The notes under the pieces were generated by a model, which did no database searches, was not told the DNA's origin, and was given only the letters and a program-made list of their open reading frames with translations. DNA of 64,000 nucleotides from Geosiphon pyriformis (Eukaryota; Glomeromycota; Glomeromycetes; Archaeosporales; Geosiphonaceae), in assembly GCA_016748015.1 (NCBI GenBank), contig JAAOMT010000372.1:613400-677399 (forward strand). The letters run 5' to 3'. The translations under genes and the position numbers were made by a program. Shown in pieces: positions 13,559 through 26,935 of the stretch (within the stretch, counting starts at the first letter, position 1; each line of letters starts with the position of its first letter).

Positions 13559-14785
13559 TATTTTATTGAATTTTTTGATTAAACTATTTGTTTATGGATA
13601 ATATAATAATAATAATGGTCTCTTAATTCCAAATTTTTAATTTAATTTTGTTAGTGTTCTATTCACAAAGTAAGATCTTTGATCTAATAATAATTTTTTT
13701 AGGCATTTATGTTAAAAAATTAAATCTTAGTGGATAAATTTAGCTATGGATTCTGTATCTGCTTTTTAAATTGTTTTTGCTTTTGGCCATTTTGTGAAAT
13801 AGTTCATAACTACTATTATATAACAATTGCTTTTGCTTATTATTGTTAATAATTTAACTAAGTTAATTCCAATTTGATTAAATAGTTGTCTCACTTTGAT
13901 TGGTTTTACCAGTTTACTGGATCTTGTTTCTTTTATTTTCTAACAAACATTACAATTTTAGATAATGTTTGAATATATAGATGGCCAATAATATGTTTTT
14001 TTGGTTTTTTCCATGATTGTTTCTTTATGAAAGTGTCCTGCTGTTAGATTTAAATACATGTTAAATAATATTGTTTTTTTTTCTGGCTCTGTGATTACTC
14101 TGAATGGCTAATCTGAGTATTTTCTGTTTTTTAGTATAATATATTTTGATAAGTAATAAAATATTTTGTTTGTTGTTTTATGTTGTTTTGTTTCTTTTAA
14201 GATAATTTTTTCTTAAATTATTAAGTATTAATATAATATTGGAGTTGTTGGTATTTTTGTGTATTCATTTTTTGTGATATTTTTGAGTTAAAATATTCTT
14301 AAATTTGTTTTATTTATGACAAACTATTAGCATTTTCATTTTTTTTTTTTTTTTATAATGTATTGTATAATTAAATAATAATAGTTCTATTTTTCATCTT
14401 GCATGGCAATTGTCTCCAAATTTTTGTTTTTGGATTGATGTCAATTCTTTGTAATCAGTATATACATCAAACTTTTAATTTAAATATTCCTTCCATTTAA
14501 TAATAGCTTAATAAATAGCCAAGTATTTTAATGCTGAAGTTCTATAGTTTTTTTTGGCTGAACTTAAACTTCTGTTAGTACTGTATATACTACTGGATGT
14601 TTTTGTCTATCTAATTTTTTTTAAGACAGTATGGCTCTCAATGTTTGACTTAATACATAAGTAGTAATAATGAATGGCTTGTTATAATCTGAATAAATTA
14701 GTATTGGTGCTTAAATAAGCTTTTTTCTTAAGATGTTGAAAGCTTAATATTGGGTTTCTGTCTATTTATATTTCACATTCTTTGC

Positions 14786-15043
14786 TTAAAGTTGGTAAAA
14801 TAGTTGAGCCAGTTTGGAGAAGTTTTGAATAAAACAGCAATAGTATTTTGCAAATTCCAAGAATGCTCTTAGTTCTGTCAAGTTAATTGGTACCAAAAAG
14901 TTCTTAATTATCTTAATTTTGTCTGAATCTGTGTTTATATCATCTTTGCTTACAACATTTCCCAAAAACTTGAGTTCAGTTTTGCCAAAAAAGCACTTGG
15001 TAACATTCAACTTTAGTTCAGCTCTTCTATGTTTTTTAAACAT
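14786..15043 (-). pseudogene. Element B reverse transcriptase fragment
   Basis: Codes for LNVTKCFFGKTELKFLGNVV followed by a 'LRAFLEFAKYYCCFIQNFS' stretch. This is the 'K C.F....V.FLGH.VS..G' thumb region and the 'LR.FLG...YYR.FI..FS' connection typical of Ty3/gypsy RT. The equivalent in element A is at 22235-21915. Upstream palm sequence continues in other frames to about 15.7 kb but is interrupted by stops. Confidence 0.7.
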
Positions 15044-17725
15044 TTGTTATAGATAGTGGAGATAATCATCAAATGTTTTAAAAAACACATTGGTGTTATT
15101 CAAATAGATTATTAGTGATTTTTATAGTAATCTGGTGTAAACAATTTTTATGAGTTGTTAAAAAGTAGCTGGAGTATTAATTAAGTCAATAATATCAAAT
15201 TCAAAGTTTTTTTTTCTGGTTGTAAATACTGTCTTTTCTTTGTTAACTGAATTTATAGCTACTTACTAGTAACTACTATCTAAGTCTAGTGTTAAAACCT
15301 ATTTTTTTTCTTCAAAAGCATCAAATAGTTTTTGGATTTATGGAGTTGTATAACTATTTTTATGAATAATACTGTTAAGTTTTCTATAATTTACACAAAA
15401 GTGGATTTTTCTATTTTTTTTATAAATTAATATCATTAGTAATAATTATAGACTCATTAATAGTTGAATTAACCTATTGTCTAATATTTTGTTGATTTCT
15501 TGTTAAATAATTTCATGGCTAGTTGATAGTACTTAGTATGCTTATTGTTTAATTGACATAGTATCTTTGGTCTTAATTTGATACTGGATAATATTAGTTT
15601 TGCCAAATTCATTTTTATTGGCAAAAATGTTAATAAAGTTGTTGAATAGCATTTTAAGCTATATCTGTTAAAATGGGTTTAGATTTCTTAAGTTTATTTG
15701 TTTCAATTGTTCTAGTTGTAACAAATAACATTCTTTTCATTTGTATATTGTTTATAATATGATGTTTATATATTTACAAAGCTATAAAAAGTCTGGAATG
15801 ATGGTAAGTGCTTAATTTTCAACTTCAGTGCTTAAGTATCTGATAGTAGTTCTACTTGGTATTTCTATGAAGTTTTCAATTGTGTTGTATATTGGAATTT
15901 TGATGTGTCTGTTGTTTTTGGCTAGTATATAGAGATTGGTAATGATAATCTTTTCTGATTCACAAATGTTTGTTTTAGCTTAAAAATTTGAAGTTGGTTT
16001 TTTACTTTCTTTTCTATAACTAACATGTATTGGTTATATAATAAAATAGAAATTAATTGATGAATAAAGATAATTTCTCTTTTATTAATGGTTTTTTTTT
16101 GTTATATTAACTGATATTTCTATTCTATCTATTAATCTGAATCTTTTTATCCTTTTTGCTATAATTCCTAACTTTTTTCTTGTTCTTACTAATATTAACT
16201 GAACTATTTTAACCAGAAACAAGAATATTGTCTGTGCTATCTTTTTATTTGGTTTAATTATATATTATTTTTCTAAGTTGTTTTATAGTATTGCAATAAT
16301 ATTTTTTACATATTCTGCATTAATTATTCCTTCTCTAATGTTAATCCTTTTTTTTACTAATCTAGATCTAGAGATTATTTGGACCATTGTTGTTGCTAAA
16401 ATTTTTAGTGCTATTTTCAAATCTATACTAGTGTATGAATATAGTTTTAATCTGAATGCAGTTTTTTTTGAATATTTAAAATCAAACTCTGTATTAGTAT
16501 TATGTATGTATTCTGATATAATATTTTCATTATTATTGCTAAATTATTTTAGTTTTTATTCTATTAACAGATCTGGAAGTACAATATATTGTTTGAGATT
16601 ATAATTGAAGTTTGAATTATTGTTGTTATAATCATAATAAATAGAGTTAAGACTATTGTTGTTGTTATTATTGAAGTCTAAATTGTGATTGATTTTTGAT
16701 TCTGATTTTAATGTGCACTCATTAATTGGTTTTTTTTCTTTAAAAATCAAATAAATCATGCATAATGATAAATTGTAAATAATATCACAATCATTATAAT
16801 ATTTGAAGTCACTGGAAATTAGGCAATATTTACAGAATCTTGTATTTAATTGTTTTAAACACTGTTCTTACTCTTTTCTAATAAGTATTAAGTCTTGGTA
16901 GTATTTGTAGAATTGTTCTGGATTGCTTAAGATATCAAAAAATGTGTTTGGATTGGGAATAAAAATGGTTTCAACAGGTTCTGGTGAATTGTTTTTGATG
17001 ATAAGTATTTTGCTGAACAAAGCATTTTTGCCTATGGTATTTGTCATTTGCCAAATTTTGTTTTTGTTATATGAATAACCATCTAAGTATAAAAGTGCTC
17101 AGTTTTATGCAGCATTAAAATATATTTCTTAACTTACTTAGTTACTAATGAAAATCATGTATTAATATAATATGTTACATGTTTTTTTTTGCTCAAAAAT
17201 GTTATTTTATATTTTTTTGTTAAGTAAAGTTTTTTTGCAAATAAGACATAGTTTGTTGTCTTATTTTTCTTGTTATTTTAGATAACTAAAATGTTTTGAG
17301 TAGCATGGTTTGCAATAATAATGGGTATGTATCTAGTAGTCCTCATTTGGCACTACTTAAGCTTTTATGAATAAAAGTTTTTTCTTGCAGTTAATATACT
17401 TGAAAAAAATATAGAGTAGTTTCTTTCTTATGTTTACTAAGTATAATGTATATCAACTGTTGACTGTTTTATTGATATTAGTGATAGCTTGTAATTTATT
17501 TTTCTTTTTTCTTTTTTCTTTGTTATTCTAAGATAAGATTAATGGTAGCTTATTGTGGTTTTTTTCAGTTCACAATATTTGATAGGCTTTTCAAGTAAGT
17601 TTTTTTTGCTTTTTTTCTAATTTAATTAGTAATGATTAAGTAGTAATAGTTGGCTTAAAGTGGCTGCAGATAGCAGATACTTAAGTTTATAGACTATCTT
17701 GACTAAGCTGTAGCTCCTGGGTATT

Positions 17726-17941
17726 TCAATTAAGTATAGTGTTAATCTTAAACAGCCAGTCATTACTAACAAGAGCTTGATACTGTATGTCTTCTATCAC
17801 AAAAATTTTAATAGTTATAACAATACTATTAACTTTGAAAAAAAAGTTGTTGATTTTGCCAATTGAAGTTTTGGTTGTTCTATTGATAATAATAATTTTA
17901 ATACTGGCAGCATAATCAACTTGACAACCTAATTGGTCCAT
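17726..17941 (-). pseudogene. Element B aspartic protease region
   Basis: The product begins MDQLGCQVDYAASIKIIIIN and continues with a QALVSNDWLFK motif, the segment that follows the catalytic DSG in gypsy retropepsins ('D.LLGNDWL'). Element A has the matching DSG-containing piece at 25186-24863. The catalytic DSG itself falls upstream in a different frame here. Confidence 0.55.
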
Positions 17942-18110
17942 AAGTTGTTATATAATAATACTGTCTGCTAAACCACTATTAAGAATTAACTTAATAGAGT
18001 AATTATTAATTTTAACCTTGATATACATAGTGGTAATTAGTTTGATGTTAAGAACAATTTTACTGAATAATAATGTTTCTAATAAGATTTTTAATCGAAA
18101 AAAAATATGG

Positions 18111-19132
18111 TGTTATGGGTAAATTGAGTAGAGTATAGTGGTAATGTTTAGTGCTCTATTTTTGGGTTATCTTTCAAGATTGTCTGCTTTTTCTGCCATG
18201 TCAGTGTTATCAGTCTCTGAAGATCAATTTCTGGATGTAATTTTTACCTGTTGAGTTTTTTGGTTATAAGACACAGAGTTTGTCTTTCATTGATTACAAC
18301 ATTTTCCATAAATATGAGCTTTCTTCTCCACACTAATAAGCATAGTCATTAGGGTCCAATATTGTCTTTTCACTCTTTTAATAAGCTACCAAGATAATAT
18401 TAATATCCAAAACTTAGGGGAAGCTTTTCTTTTTTACTAGGCTATTACAAAGTCTATTCCAAGACAGTTGATTTTTCTATGTTGCCACTCCAAACAAAAA
18501 ATAAAGAAAAAAAAATAAAGAAAAAAAAGAATTAGTTCTTATTAATTGTCATAATTAAGAGCAATTGGTCCAAATTGTTAAGGGTTCAATACATTTATGC
18601 TAATGACATCTGTCCCAGAACAAAAGTGGAAAATACTGATTTTAATTTCAATTAAAATCTGTAAAATTGGAGAACATGAATTGGTAAATTGGATTTTGTT
18701 TTTTGATAATTATTGTATTTTGGATTAGGGATATATGATAAGTAGAATACAAAGTAAATTAATTACTAACTAACTGTCTGTTTTTTCAACTTCTACAATT
18801 ACTTGCTTTTATATATTTTTTTGGTTGAACAGAATTGCTTTCAATTGCTTTACTATTGCTAGCTATTGTTTTGTTATTGTTAGCTATTGCTCATTATTGA
18901 TAGCTATTGCTCATTATTGCTATCTATTGTTTATTTATTGCTAGCTATTGTTTGTTATTACTATCTATTATTTGTTATTGCTAGCTATTGCTTGTTATTG
19001 CTATCTATTGCTCGTTATTGTTAGCTATTGATCATGTTTGTTTTATGTTACTTTAAGTTGTACCACATTTTTCTTATCATGTTTCTTTGTCACATTTTTC
19101 CATAGCTTTTTGGTTTTTCTAATCAAGTAACA
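18111..19132 (-). repeat. 3' LTR of element A
   Basis: Matches 27195-28258 throughout, including CTCTATTTTTGGGTTATCTT, the ATGCTAATGACATCTGTCCC block, and a 20-bp-period minisatellite. Ends are TGTTAT and TAACA. The A-rich interruption near 18492-18530 corresponds to the position of the sequence gap in the other LTR. Confidence 0.85.
18843..19030. repeat. Minisatellite inside the family-A LTR
   Basis: About nine degenerate units of 19-20 bases built on ATTGCTAGCTATTGCTTGTT. The same array is in the other LTR at about 27970-28160, and a decayed form is present in the LTR relics at about 110-260 and 56380-56540. It is therefore part of the element rather than a genomic satellite. Confidence 0.7.
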
Positions 19133-20309
19133 TTATTTCTCTCTTTTAGAATTAAGCTTCTGCAAAATTATATGTATCTGTTCCTATGTCTTCATTTGTG
19201 TAATGTTTAATGGTTGTGTTGAATATTGTTTTTCATAGGTCTTTGAACTGTTGATTAGTAATTTGTCCTATGTTATTAACTGTTATTGTTTTTATAGATC
19301 CATACAACAGTATGTTTGAACAATGTTGGAAAGTAGTGTATAGTCAGTATACTGCTTTGTAATATAGGGTCAGGTTGTTTCTTTCTACAAATTTTTCTAC
19401 TTGTTGTATTGCTTCTTTGTTGAAAGTTTTTTGGCTGAAGTCTTCATATAGCATTTTTAAGTCTAATTGTTTACCTACTTTGTAGAACCAATAAGCTGGA
19501 GAAAGTCTTTCTTTCTATTCTTTTGCATTGTCTAGTGTCTATTCCCCTGTTTTGGGAAGATTGATCTCACAAGCTAAAACTTCTTTGATTTCTTCCAGCT
19601 TGGGGACCAAGTATCTTTTTTTATAAACTTTTTTTCATTTCTTTATGCTTTTTTTAAGCCCCACCTGAGACAATTTAATTCCTTTTTGTAAAATTCTTTT
19701 TTCAAATGGAGTGTAGGAATGGGAATGGTTAGTTTTAGTTAAACTTGCACCCATTCCTTTCTTGCTCCTATTTTTATAGTGTATTTCTTTTTTATTAATT
19801 GTCACTTCTATTTAAGCAGAAAATTGTTGAATTGCATCAAATAGTTGTTTTGAAAGTTGTAGAATTTGATCTGATAAGTCCATGTTGAAAGTTCTATTAT
19901 TTTTTGCTGTTTTTTAGATACTATATATATTTGAATTCCCTAAATTTAATTTGCTGCATGTTGTCTATGTTTTGATGATAATAATTGGTTCCAGATCTCA
20001 TAATATATCTTCTGGTCTGATTAATAAAATTTGTGTTCCTAGCTGAGGTACTGATGATAATAATTTCTGTTTTACATGATAAATTTTTAACTGATTTTTA
20101 TGTGCTACTTTTTTTAAAATCCTGTCTTCCAATCATAATTTGTAAGCTCTATTTCCTAAAGCTTCATGTATGTGAAATGGACCATCTTACTTTAGGTCAA
20201 ACTTTTCACTTCACTGTTTTTCTGCTTTTGTACAATGTAATAGTACTTGGTTTTCAATCTTAAATTCTATTGGTTGTTCAAGTAGGCAATTATTATGACT
20301 TTTTTTTTG

Positions 20310-20513
20310 TCATTCTTGAGCATTACTAATATTGTCAGCTGCTATTCTATGATTGTTTTCTAATGTTTCTATTAGCTGGTACATTTTTTGGCATAAAGTA
20401 TCTTCAAAATTTTCTTCATTAATAGTTTCTGTTGAGTAGAACACTATTTTTTGTTCAATAGGTAATGTTGCTTTTCTTTTATAGACTAATTTGAATGATG
20501 TAAACTGTGTCAT
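20310..20513 (-). pseudogene. Element A integrase C-terminal fragment
   Basis: Starts MTQFTSFKLVYKRKATLPIE, the conserved 'PF.LVYGR.A.LP.E' signature of Ty3/gypsy integrases, then an acidic helix-rich stretch. The N-terminal zinc-binding and DDE parts lie at about 21.3-20.6 kb in several frames with stops. Homologous to the piece of element B at 13558-13259. Confidence 0.7.
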
Positions 20514-21437
20514 ATTTTGCCTTAATGTTTAATATGCAAAGAGTACAGAAGATATAAATAAGTTCCATTCTTGTTTGTTTTCATAACTTATTTTTGTTAA
20601 TGCTTTATATAATGTCCTATTAAACTATTCCACTAGTTTATATGTTTGTAGATAATATAGTGATAATAAAGATTATTTTATACCAAAATGTTGACTTAAT
20701 TCAGTTAATGTAGTATTGACAAAATGTGTTCCTTGGTCTGATAACAGTTCTTTTGGGCATTTATGTCTGTATACTAGATCTTGGTGTATGAATTTGGCTA
20801 CTTTTTAGTGTCAGTTACTTGGATTGCTTTGGCTTCTGGCCATTTTGTAAGGTAGTCTATGACTACCATAATATAATAATTTCTTTTGAATGTAATTGAA
20901 AGAAAACCAACCAAATTGATCCCAATTCTATCAAATAGATTTCCAACTGGAATGGGTCAAAGTGGTTCCATTATTTTGGCTCCTCTTTTTTGCTAGCATG
21001 AGTTACAATTGAGAACATATTCAAAGATATCCTTATATATCATAAGCCAATAATATAAATTTGTTATTCTTTCCAGAGTCGTATCTTTGTTAAAGTGTCT
21101 TGCAGTTGGATCAGAATGCATACTATATAATATAGCTTCTTTTTCACTGTCCTTGATCAATCATTGTGGGGTGGTGTGGTTTTGTTATTCTCGACAATAG
21201 AGTTGGTCATTTTGAATAAAGTAATTTCACATTTGTTTCCATATGGTATTTTGTTCCTGTTAAGATAATATCTTCTTGAAACGTAGTGTCAATAGGTACT
21301 GATGTAATCACTAATAAGTAAGTGTGTTCATGGGTCTGAGATTAGGTTTGTGGCATTCTTGATAAACTGTTGGCATTGGTGTTCTTGGATCCTTTCTTGT
21401 AATGAAATTTGAGTGGGAATTGTTACAAATAAGTACT

Positions 21438-21830
21438 TTATTTTGCATATTTTCCTTCCAGCTGTAAATTATTGAGTGGCCAGATTAATCCTTTATAATC
21501 AGTATATAGGTCAAATGGTTGGCTCAGGTAATGTTTCCAGGTTTGTACTGCCCAATAAATGGCAAGACATTCCAAGTTTGTTGCACTATATATCTTTTCC
21601 ACTGGACTTATGCTATAGCTAGCATATGCAATTGAATGTTCTCTTTTGTCTGGTCTGATCTGAGATAAGATGGCTCCTAGTGCATTTTTTGAGGCATCTA
21701 TAGCAACAATAAAATGTTTGGTGAAATCTAGATAGATCAATACTGGAGAAGTAATTAACTGCTGTTTGAGATAGTCAAATGCTTTCTGTTGTTCCTCTTT
21801 CCATTGGTATGGTATGTGCTTAAATAGCAA
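21438..21830 (-). pseudogene. Element A RNase H domain
   Basis: A 130-codon open stretch. It shows YQWKEEQQKAFDYLKQQLIT, then HFIVAIDASKNALGAILSQ (the first catalytic Asp of gypsy RNase H in 'D AS..A.GA.L.Q'), SIAYASYSISPVEKIYSA, and ECLAIYWAVQTWKHYL (catalytic Glu), and ends near the 'F.LYTDYKGL' motif. It is among the best preserved parts of the element, but its frame is closed on both sides. Confidence 0.8.
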
Positions 21831-21914
21831 ATAATGAAGTAATTTTGTGATGGTTGAGAAACCTTTGACAAACCATTGGTAATATCCTGCTAATTCTAAA
21901 AATCCACGTAGTTC

Positions 21915-22235
21915 TCAAAGATTAATAAGAGCTGGGAAATCTTTGACTTTCTGAATCTTGTTTGAATCGAATTTGACTCCATTTTTGCCAATTACGTGTC
22001 CTAAGAATTTCAGTTCAGTTTTTCCAAAGAAGTATTTGTCAGAATTAAGTTTTAGTCCAGCATTTTGAAGACATTCAAAAACTTGTTGAAGGTGTAGCAA
22101 ATGTTTGTTAAATGTTTTTGAGAATATGTTTGTGTTGTTTAAGTAAACTATAACTGATTTCCAAAGGATTCTCTTATATATGACATCCATAAAACGCTGG
22201 AAGATGGCAGGAGCATTACAGAGTTCAAAGAGCAT
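21915..22235 (-). pseudogene. Element A reverse transcriptase (palm/thumb), active site lost
   Basis: Reads MLFELCNAPAIFQRFMDVIY (the 'PFGL.NAPATFQR.M' motif of gypsy RT), then VIVYLNNTNIFS where functional enzymes have Y.DDI.I.S, and later KLNSDKYFFGKTELKFLGHVI. Both active-site Asp codons appear as Asn (AAC AAC). The enzyme is therefore inactive irrespective of the flanking stops. Upstream fingers sequence continues to about 22.6 kb in other frames. Confidence 0.8.
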
Positions 22236-24862
22236 TACATTGAATTCAAAATTTCTGTCTTAAATAGTAAATGCTATTTTTTTTTTGTCTTTTAGGTCTA
22301 TTTCGACTTGCCAATATCTACTGGCTAGATCTAGTAATAAGAACCATTTCTTTTTTCCTAAGTTGTCCAGAATTTCTTGAATAAGAGGAGTGGGATAACT
22401 ATTTCCTCAGATAATGCTATTTAATTTTCGGTAATCCACGCAGAATCATATCTTTCCATTTTTCTTGGTAACTAAGACTACTGGAGAGGACCAAAGACTT
22501 AATGATTCTTTAATCAGTTTATTGTCAAGCATTTGTTATATTTCTTGCTTAATCAGATTATTGCCAGATGGGAGTACTCGGTAAACTTGCTGCTTAATAG
22601 ATTGAGCATCTCTGTTGTCAATCTGATGTTTTATGATGTCGGTGTGTTTGAACTCATTTTTATTGGCAAAGACATTGGTTTATTGGTTCAATAGAATCTT
22701 AAGTTGTATTTGTTGTAAAGTGCTTAAGTTTTTTAAATTAAGTTTATTGATTTCTTTTGGTGTAAACAAGTAACTTTTCTTTGGCAGGTTCCATATGTGT
22801 AAGATAATATCACAGAACAAAAACAATTGAGCAAAATCTAGAATAGGCTGGGGTTTTTCTGGATTCTGAATATCTAAAAATATAAAACCAATAAGGATTT
22901 CCTCAAGAATTTTGATAATGTCTTTGGTTGGATTGTGGATGGGAATTTTGAAGTGTTTATGAGCTTTGGCTGGTAAGTACAAGTTAGTAATATTGGCTAA
23001 TGAGCAGATCTCAGGATCGGCCTTGAAAACTAGTGCTTGGTTCTGAATTCTTCAGTCAACTTTGAGAATGTACTGCCAATAAGAAGGGATGAAAATGATG
23101 GTGTCAGTGTAGATAAGTTCTACTTGGTCACTATCCTCCTCCATAAAATTGACCATTATGTTCTTTCTTCCACTTGAGCCAAACCTATTGATTCCTTGGA
23201 CAGTAAGGCTTAATTTTTTTCAGATGATAACTGGGGCTAGTTGGAGTATTTTGACTAAAAGTAGGAAGATGACTTGGGTGATCTTTTCATGGAATTCAAT
23301 TTTGTAGGGCTTGTCTGAATTGTTTTGTAGCATTACGATGATGTTTCTCATATATCCAGCATTGATAATTCCTTCTTTTACGTCAATTTCTTTCTTTGCA
23401 AAGCTCAATCTAGACATTACTTGTACTATGGTGCTAATAGAAATTTCTAATACTATTTTGAGATCTATTTTTACCAGGAAATGTGGGGCTATAACTATGA
23501 GTAACTGTTCAGGATATCTTAAGTCAAAATCTGCATCAGTTTCATGTACTTTTCTGGAAATATTTCTTTATTGTTGTCACTATACCACTTTAATTCTAAT
23601 TTTTTGGAAAGGTCAAGATATGTAAGATATTGTTCTATTTTGGTAGTCTGATTTGGCTCTTGAAATAACATATTCTTGACAAGTAATTCCTCTTTTTTCT
23701 TGGATTCAGGTAATTTGGTGATTGGATATAAGATTCTGGAAAGCAGATTGAATATGAGATCACACTTGTCACAGTATTGAAAGTAGCAAGAAATTAAGCA
23801 GTGATCACATAGTTTGGTATTTAGATTAGCTAGCCACTGTTCTTGCTCTTCTCAGATCAAGACCAATTCTTAATATCAATTCTAAAATGCATTAGGGTCA
23901 TTTGTAACAAAATCATCTACAAAGTAATTGGGTCTATTATATTCAGACATTTAAAAATTGTCCTTAATTTCTCATATTTCTTCAGACATGGTGTCTTTGG
24001 CTTTAGCACTTGCTATTCTCCAAATTTCGTGATCATTATATAGATAACTATCTAGCTTATTAAGTGCTTATTTCCAAGCATCTTCAATGGGAGTTTCCTT
24101 TTGTACCCAATTGTTGATTAATATGATGTATTAACAAATTTCATCATATGTTTCTTCTCTGTCAGGCACATTATTCTAGAGTTTTTTATTGAGCAGGATT
24201 TCACCACATGTAAGGCACAATGTGTTATCTTACTTGTCTTGTTATTTCAGTCATCCAAATCTTTCCAGTAAATAAGGTCTGTAGTAGTATTTGGTGGCAG
24301 TAGGTCATTTTTCATTGTTTCTGATACATGTGCCCATAATGGATAGCTTCTTTCCACAATTGACACATATTAGTCTTAAAGATTGGTAAAATAGGTTTTT
24401 TTGGTCTGAGGTTATGTATCCTAATGATGACAATTGAGGTTTTTCTTCAGCTCTGCCTTTTCTTTTTTTTTCTCAGGTTGGTGGTGAAGGTAGTTTAGTT
24501 TGATAATCATTTGCTCATGAAACCTGATAGGTCTTGATAGTTGGTGGTAGTGGTGTGTCTTTGAATTCAATAAGAGATTCCTTAGTATATTGGGTTTTAA
24601 AGTGTCCACATATAGCTGGAACTTAGGCATGCTGTCCATTGAACATGAGTTAAAGTTCTTGGGTGTTCTAGTTGAAAGTAGCATTGGCTTTTGACAACCA
24701 ATTATTTCCTACTAGAGCTTGATATTGAGTAGCTTCTATGATGAGTACTTTAGTAGAGATCTGAATTCCATTAATCTCGAAAAGGAAGTTGTCAATTTTT
24801 CCTATTGGGGTTTTTGTGTTTCTATCCACTGTAATAATCTAGGCAGTAGTGGCATGATTTAC

Positions 24863-25186
24863 TCAGTGATCTAATTGGTCTATGAGCTGCTTTGTGATTA
24901 TGCTACTGGCTGATCCACTATCCAGAATTAATTTAATGTCTATTCCTCTGACTTTGGCATTGATGTATAAGGCCATTATTGGTTTATCCTGATTGATGGC
25001 TGCTCCACTAAAAAAACTATGGGTGTTTAAATTATTGATGTTAAAAAAAAATATGGCAGCTAAGGTGGTGTTCTCAGTAATAGTGGCTGGTAAGATATTG
25101 CTTTTTGTTTGCTTGGAAGATTGGGAGATTTGTTCTACATTTCTTCTTTCCATAGATGTAGATTTATCAAAATCCTGGTTTTCCAT
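24863..25186 (-). pseudogene. Element A aspartic protease
   Basis: The C-terminal half reads ALYINAKVRGIDIKLILDSG followed by SASSIITKQLIDQLD. LILDSGSASSIIT is the retropepsin active-site motif (D-S-G) followed by the hydrophobic turn. Upstream is a Thr/Asn/Ser-rich linker. The protein would mature the Gag-Pol polyprotein. The frame stops soon after the active site. Confidence 0.75.
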
Positions 25187-25555
25187 GAGACTGAAATAGG
25201 AAGCTTGATTTGGGTATTCAGTTGGTGCTAGTCAAAATTGGACAAGACCACAAGGGATTGGTCGAGATGGTCTGCTGTTGGTTTGTACCTGATTGTTGTT
25301 GGGATTCCTTCATTCCTAATTATAGTTTATGGCTCAAGATCTGGGTTGGTTGAAAGAGGAAGTTTGATAGTGAGAGATTGCTTGTGTCATTGGTGATAGT
25401 TAATAATAATTCCAGGACAGTAGTTGAGTGTATGGAACTAGTTGTATGTACTAGGGTGGTTGATTTTGAGGTATGAAATATTGAGATACCATGTTTTGCT
25501 GATATCTTGGTTGCTGGTATTGGTTTTCTTGAGTTTGGTCTATTATCTTTTTTCT

Positions 25556-25597
25556 GCAGTCACAGACAATGTGTTCAGATTTCTGGCAGTAGTATCA
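25556..25597 (-). pseudogene. Element A Gag CCHC zinc knuckle
   Basis: On the minus strand 14 codons spell X-Y-Y-C-Q-K-S-E-H-I-V-C-D-C, the retroviral C-x2-C-x4-H-x4-C nucleic-acid-binding knuckle. The first position, which should be Cys, is a TGA stop (one base from TGT/TGC). Lies between the gag and protease pieces, as expected. Confidence 0.65.
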
Positions 25598-26074
25598 GTT
25601 GTGGGGATTGGATCTCCAAGGTTGTTGTTGTTGCTGACAGTTTTGTTGCTATAAGTATCTACTGTTGTTGTTATTTTTTTTTTGTTGTGGTGGTTGGTAA
25701 GTTCCTGTGGTTCTGGCTAAGAATCCCTCAATTTTCTGAGTTAATTTCTCACTTAATTGGGTTATCTTTGTGTTGATGTTAGAGATTCCATTGATGGCTA
25801 AATTTACAGCTTGAGTATAATTTGCTTCTTGTTCTGTAAATTCAAAATTGCGAGCAAAAGCAACTGCTTCTTGTAGGTTTGTTAGATGGCAAGATCATAC
25901 AGATTTTAGGAGACTGCTCTTTAGTCTTTTAATGAATTGATTGAGGACTTGTATGGTGGTATAATAATTCTGCTTGATGGCTAGGATTTGTTGAAGGACT
26001 TAATTAAATCTTCTAAGATAAGTAGTTACTGCTTTATGGTCATTTTGTTTTATTATATTGAATTAATTTTGCAA

Positions 26075-26260
26075 TTAGATAAGTGTATTAGGGTCACAGA
26101 AGTATTGCAGAAATGTGAGTTTAAACTCTGTAAAGGAGGTAGGTTTCTTTGCAAGGCTCTGATACCATAAAATGGCAGTTCTGGTCAGAAAAAATGGCAG
26201 TGCCTGAATTGTGTAGTCATTGTCCCAACTATTAGCAATAATTGCTTTCTCGGCATCCAC
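26075..26260 (-). pseudogene. Element A gag (retrotransposon gag domain)
   Basis: Contains WDNDYTIQALPFFLTRTAIL followed by WYQSLAKKPTSFTEFKLTFLQYF. The spacing of 'L...L.G.A..WY......F..F...F...F' is the hallmark of the Ty3/gypsy gag family. It is preceded on the minus strand (26618-26355) by a second broken gag piece and followed by the zinc-knuckle region. Confidence 0.65.
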
Positions 26261-26935
26261 AATCTAAAAATATGTATTATCTTTTTTACCAAAGAATTTC
26301 TCCAATTTAGTAATATTCTGGTAAGCTATGATTCAGTTAATGAGTAGAGTGTTACTAGTTATATTTAAGGGAATTGGTGTCTACATATTCGAGTGTTCTC
26401 CAAGTGCTAATGCTAGTTGTTTTTCTTTGTCGCTTGAACCAATAGGTTGTAAGATAGCTGTTTTTTCTGTCAGGGAAAATGCTAATTCTGCTGGGTTTTG
26501 TGCTGGTGGTTATTCTCAAGTTTACATGTTTTTTTCTGTTTGACTGGCTGTTGGGGTAAGATTTCCAAACAGCAATTTGTATTCTCTTAGTGATTTGGTC
26601 TAACTTTGTTAATCTCATGAGTGTGGATTTCTAGAAGTTTATGGTGTTTTCAACTGGATTTTTAGAAGTGGATTGAATACAATTCTACTTTAGGATGTCT
26701 GATAATATGATGGAGTTGTTGAGAAGAGGAACATTGGTTTCTTGTTGACTGTGAACTTGTCTTGGACAGTTGTGAGATTATTGGGTTTGTATTTATATTC
26801 CTTCAGTTTGAATTCTACTGGTTGTTGTACTTGAGAGAATCATTTTGTCATGTAGTGTTTAATGTCTGTATTAACTATACATAGAGTTTCAGCAATTGCT
26901 TGAGTAGTGGTAGTTGTTAAGTACTCTAGTAAGCT

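Noticed and set aside
18843-19030. CRISPR array
   Set aside because: The repeats are degenerate, have no spacers of constant length, and are part of an LTR in a eukaryotic genome.
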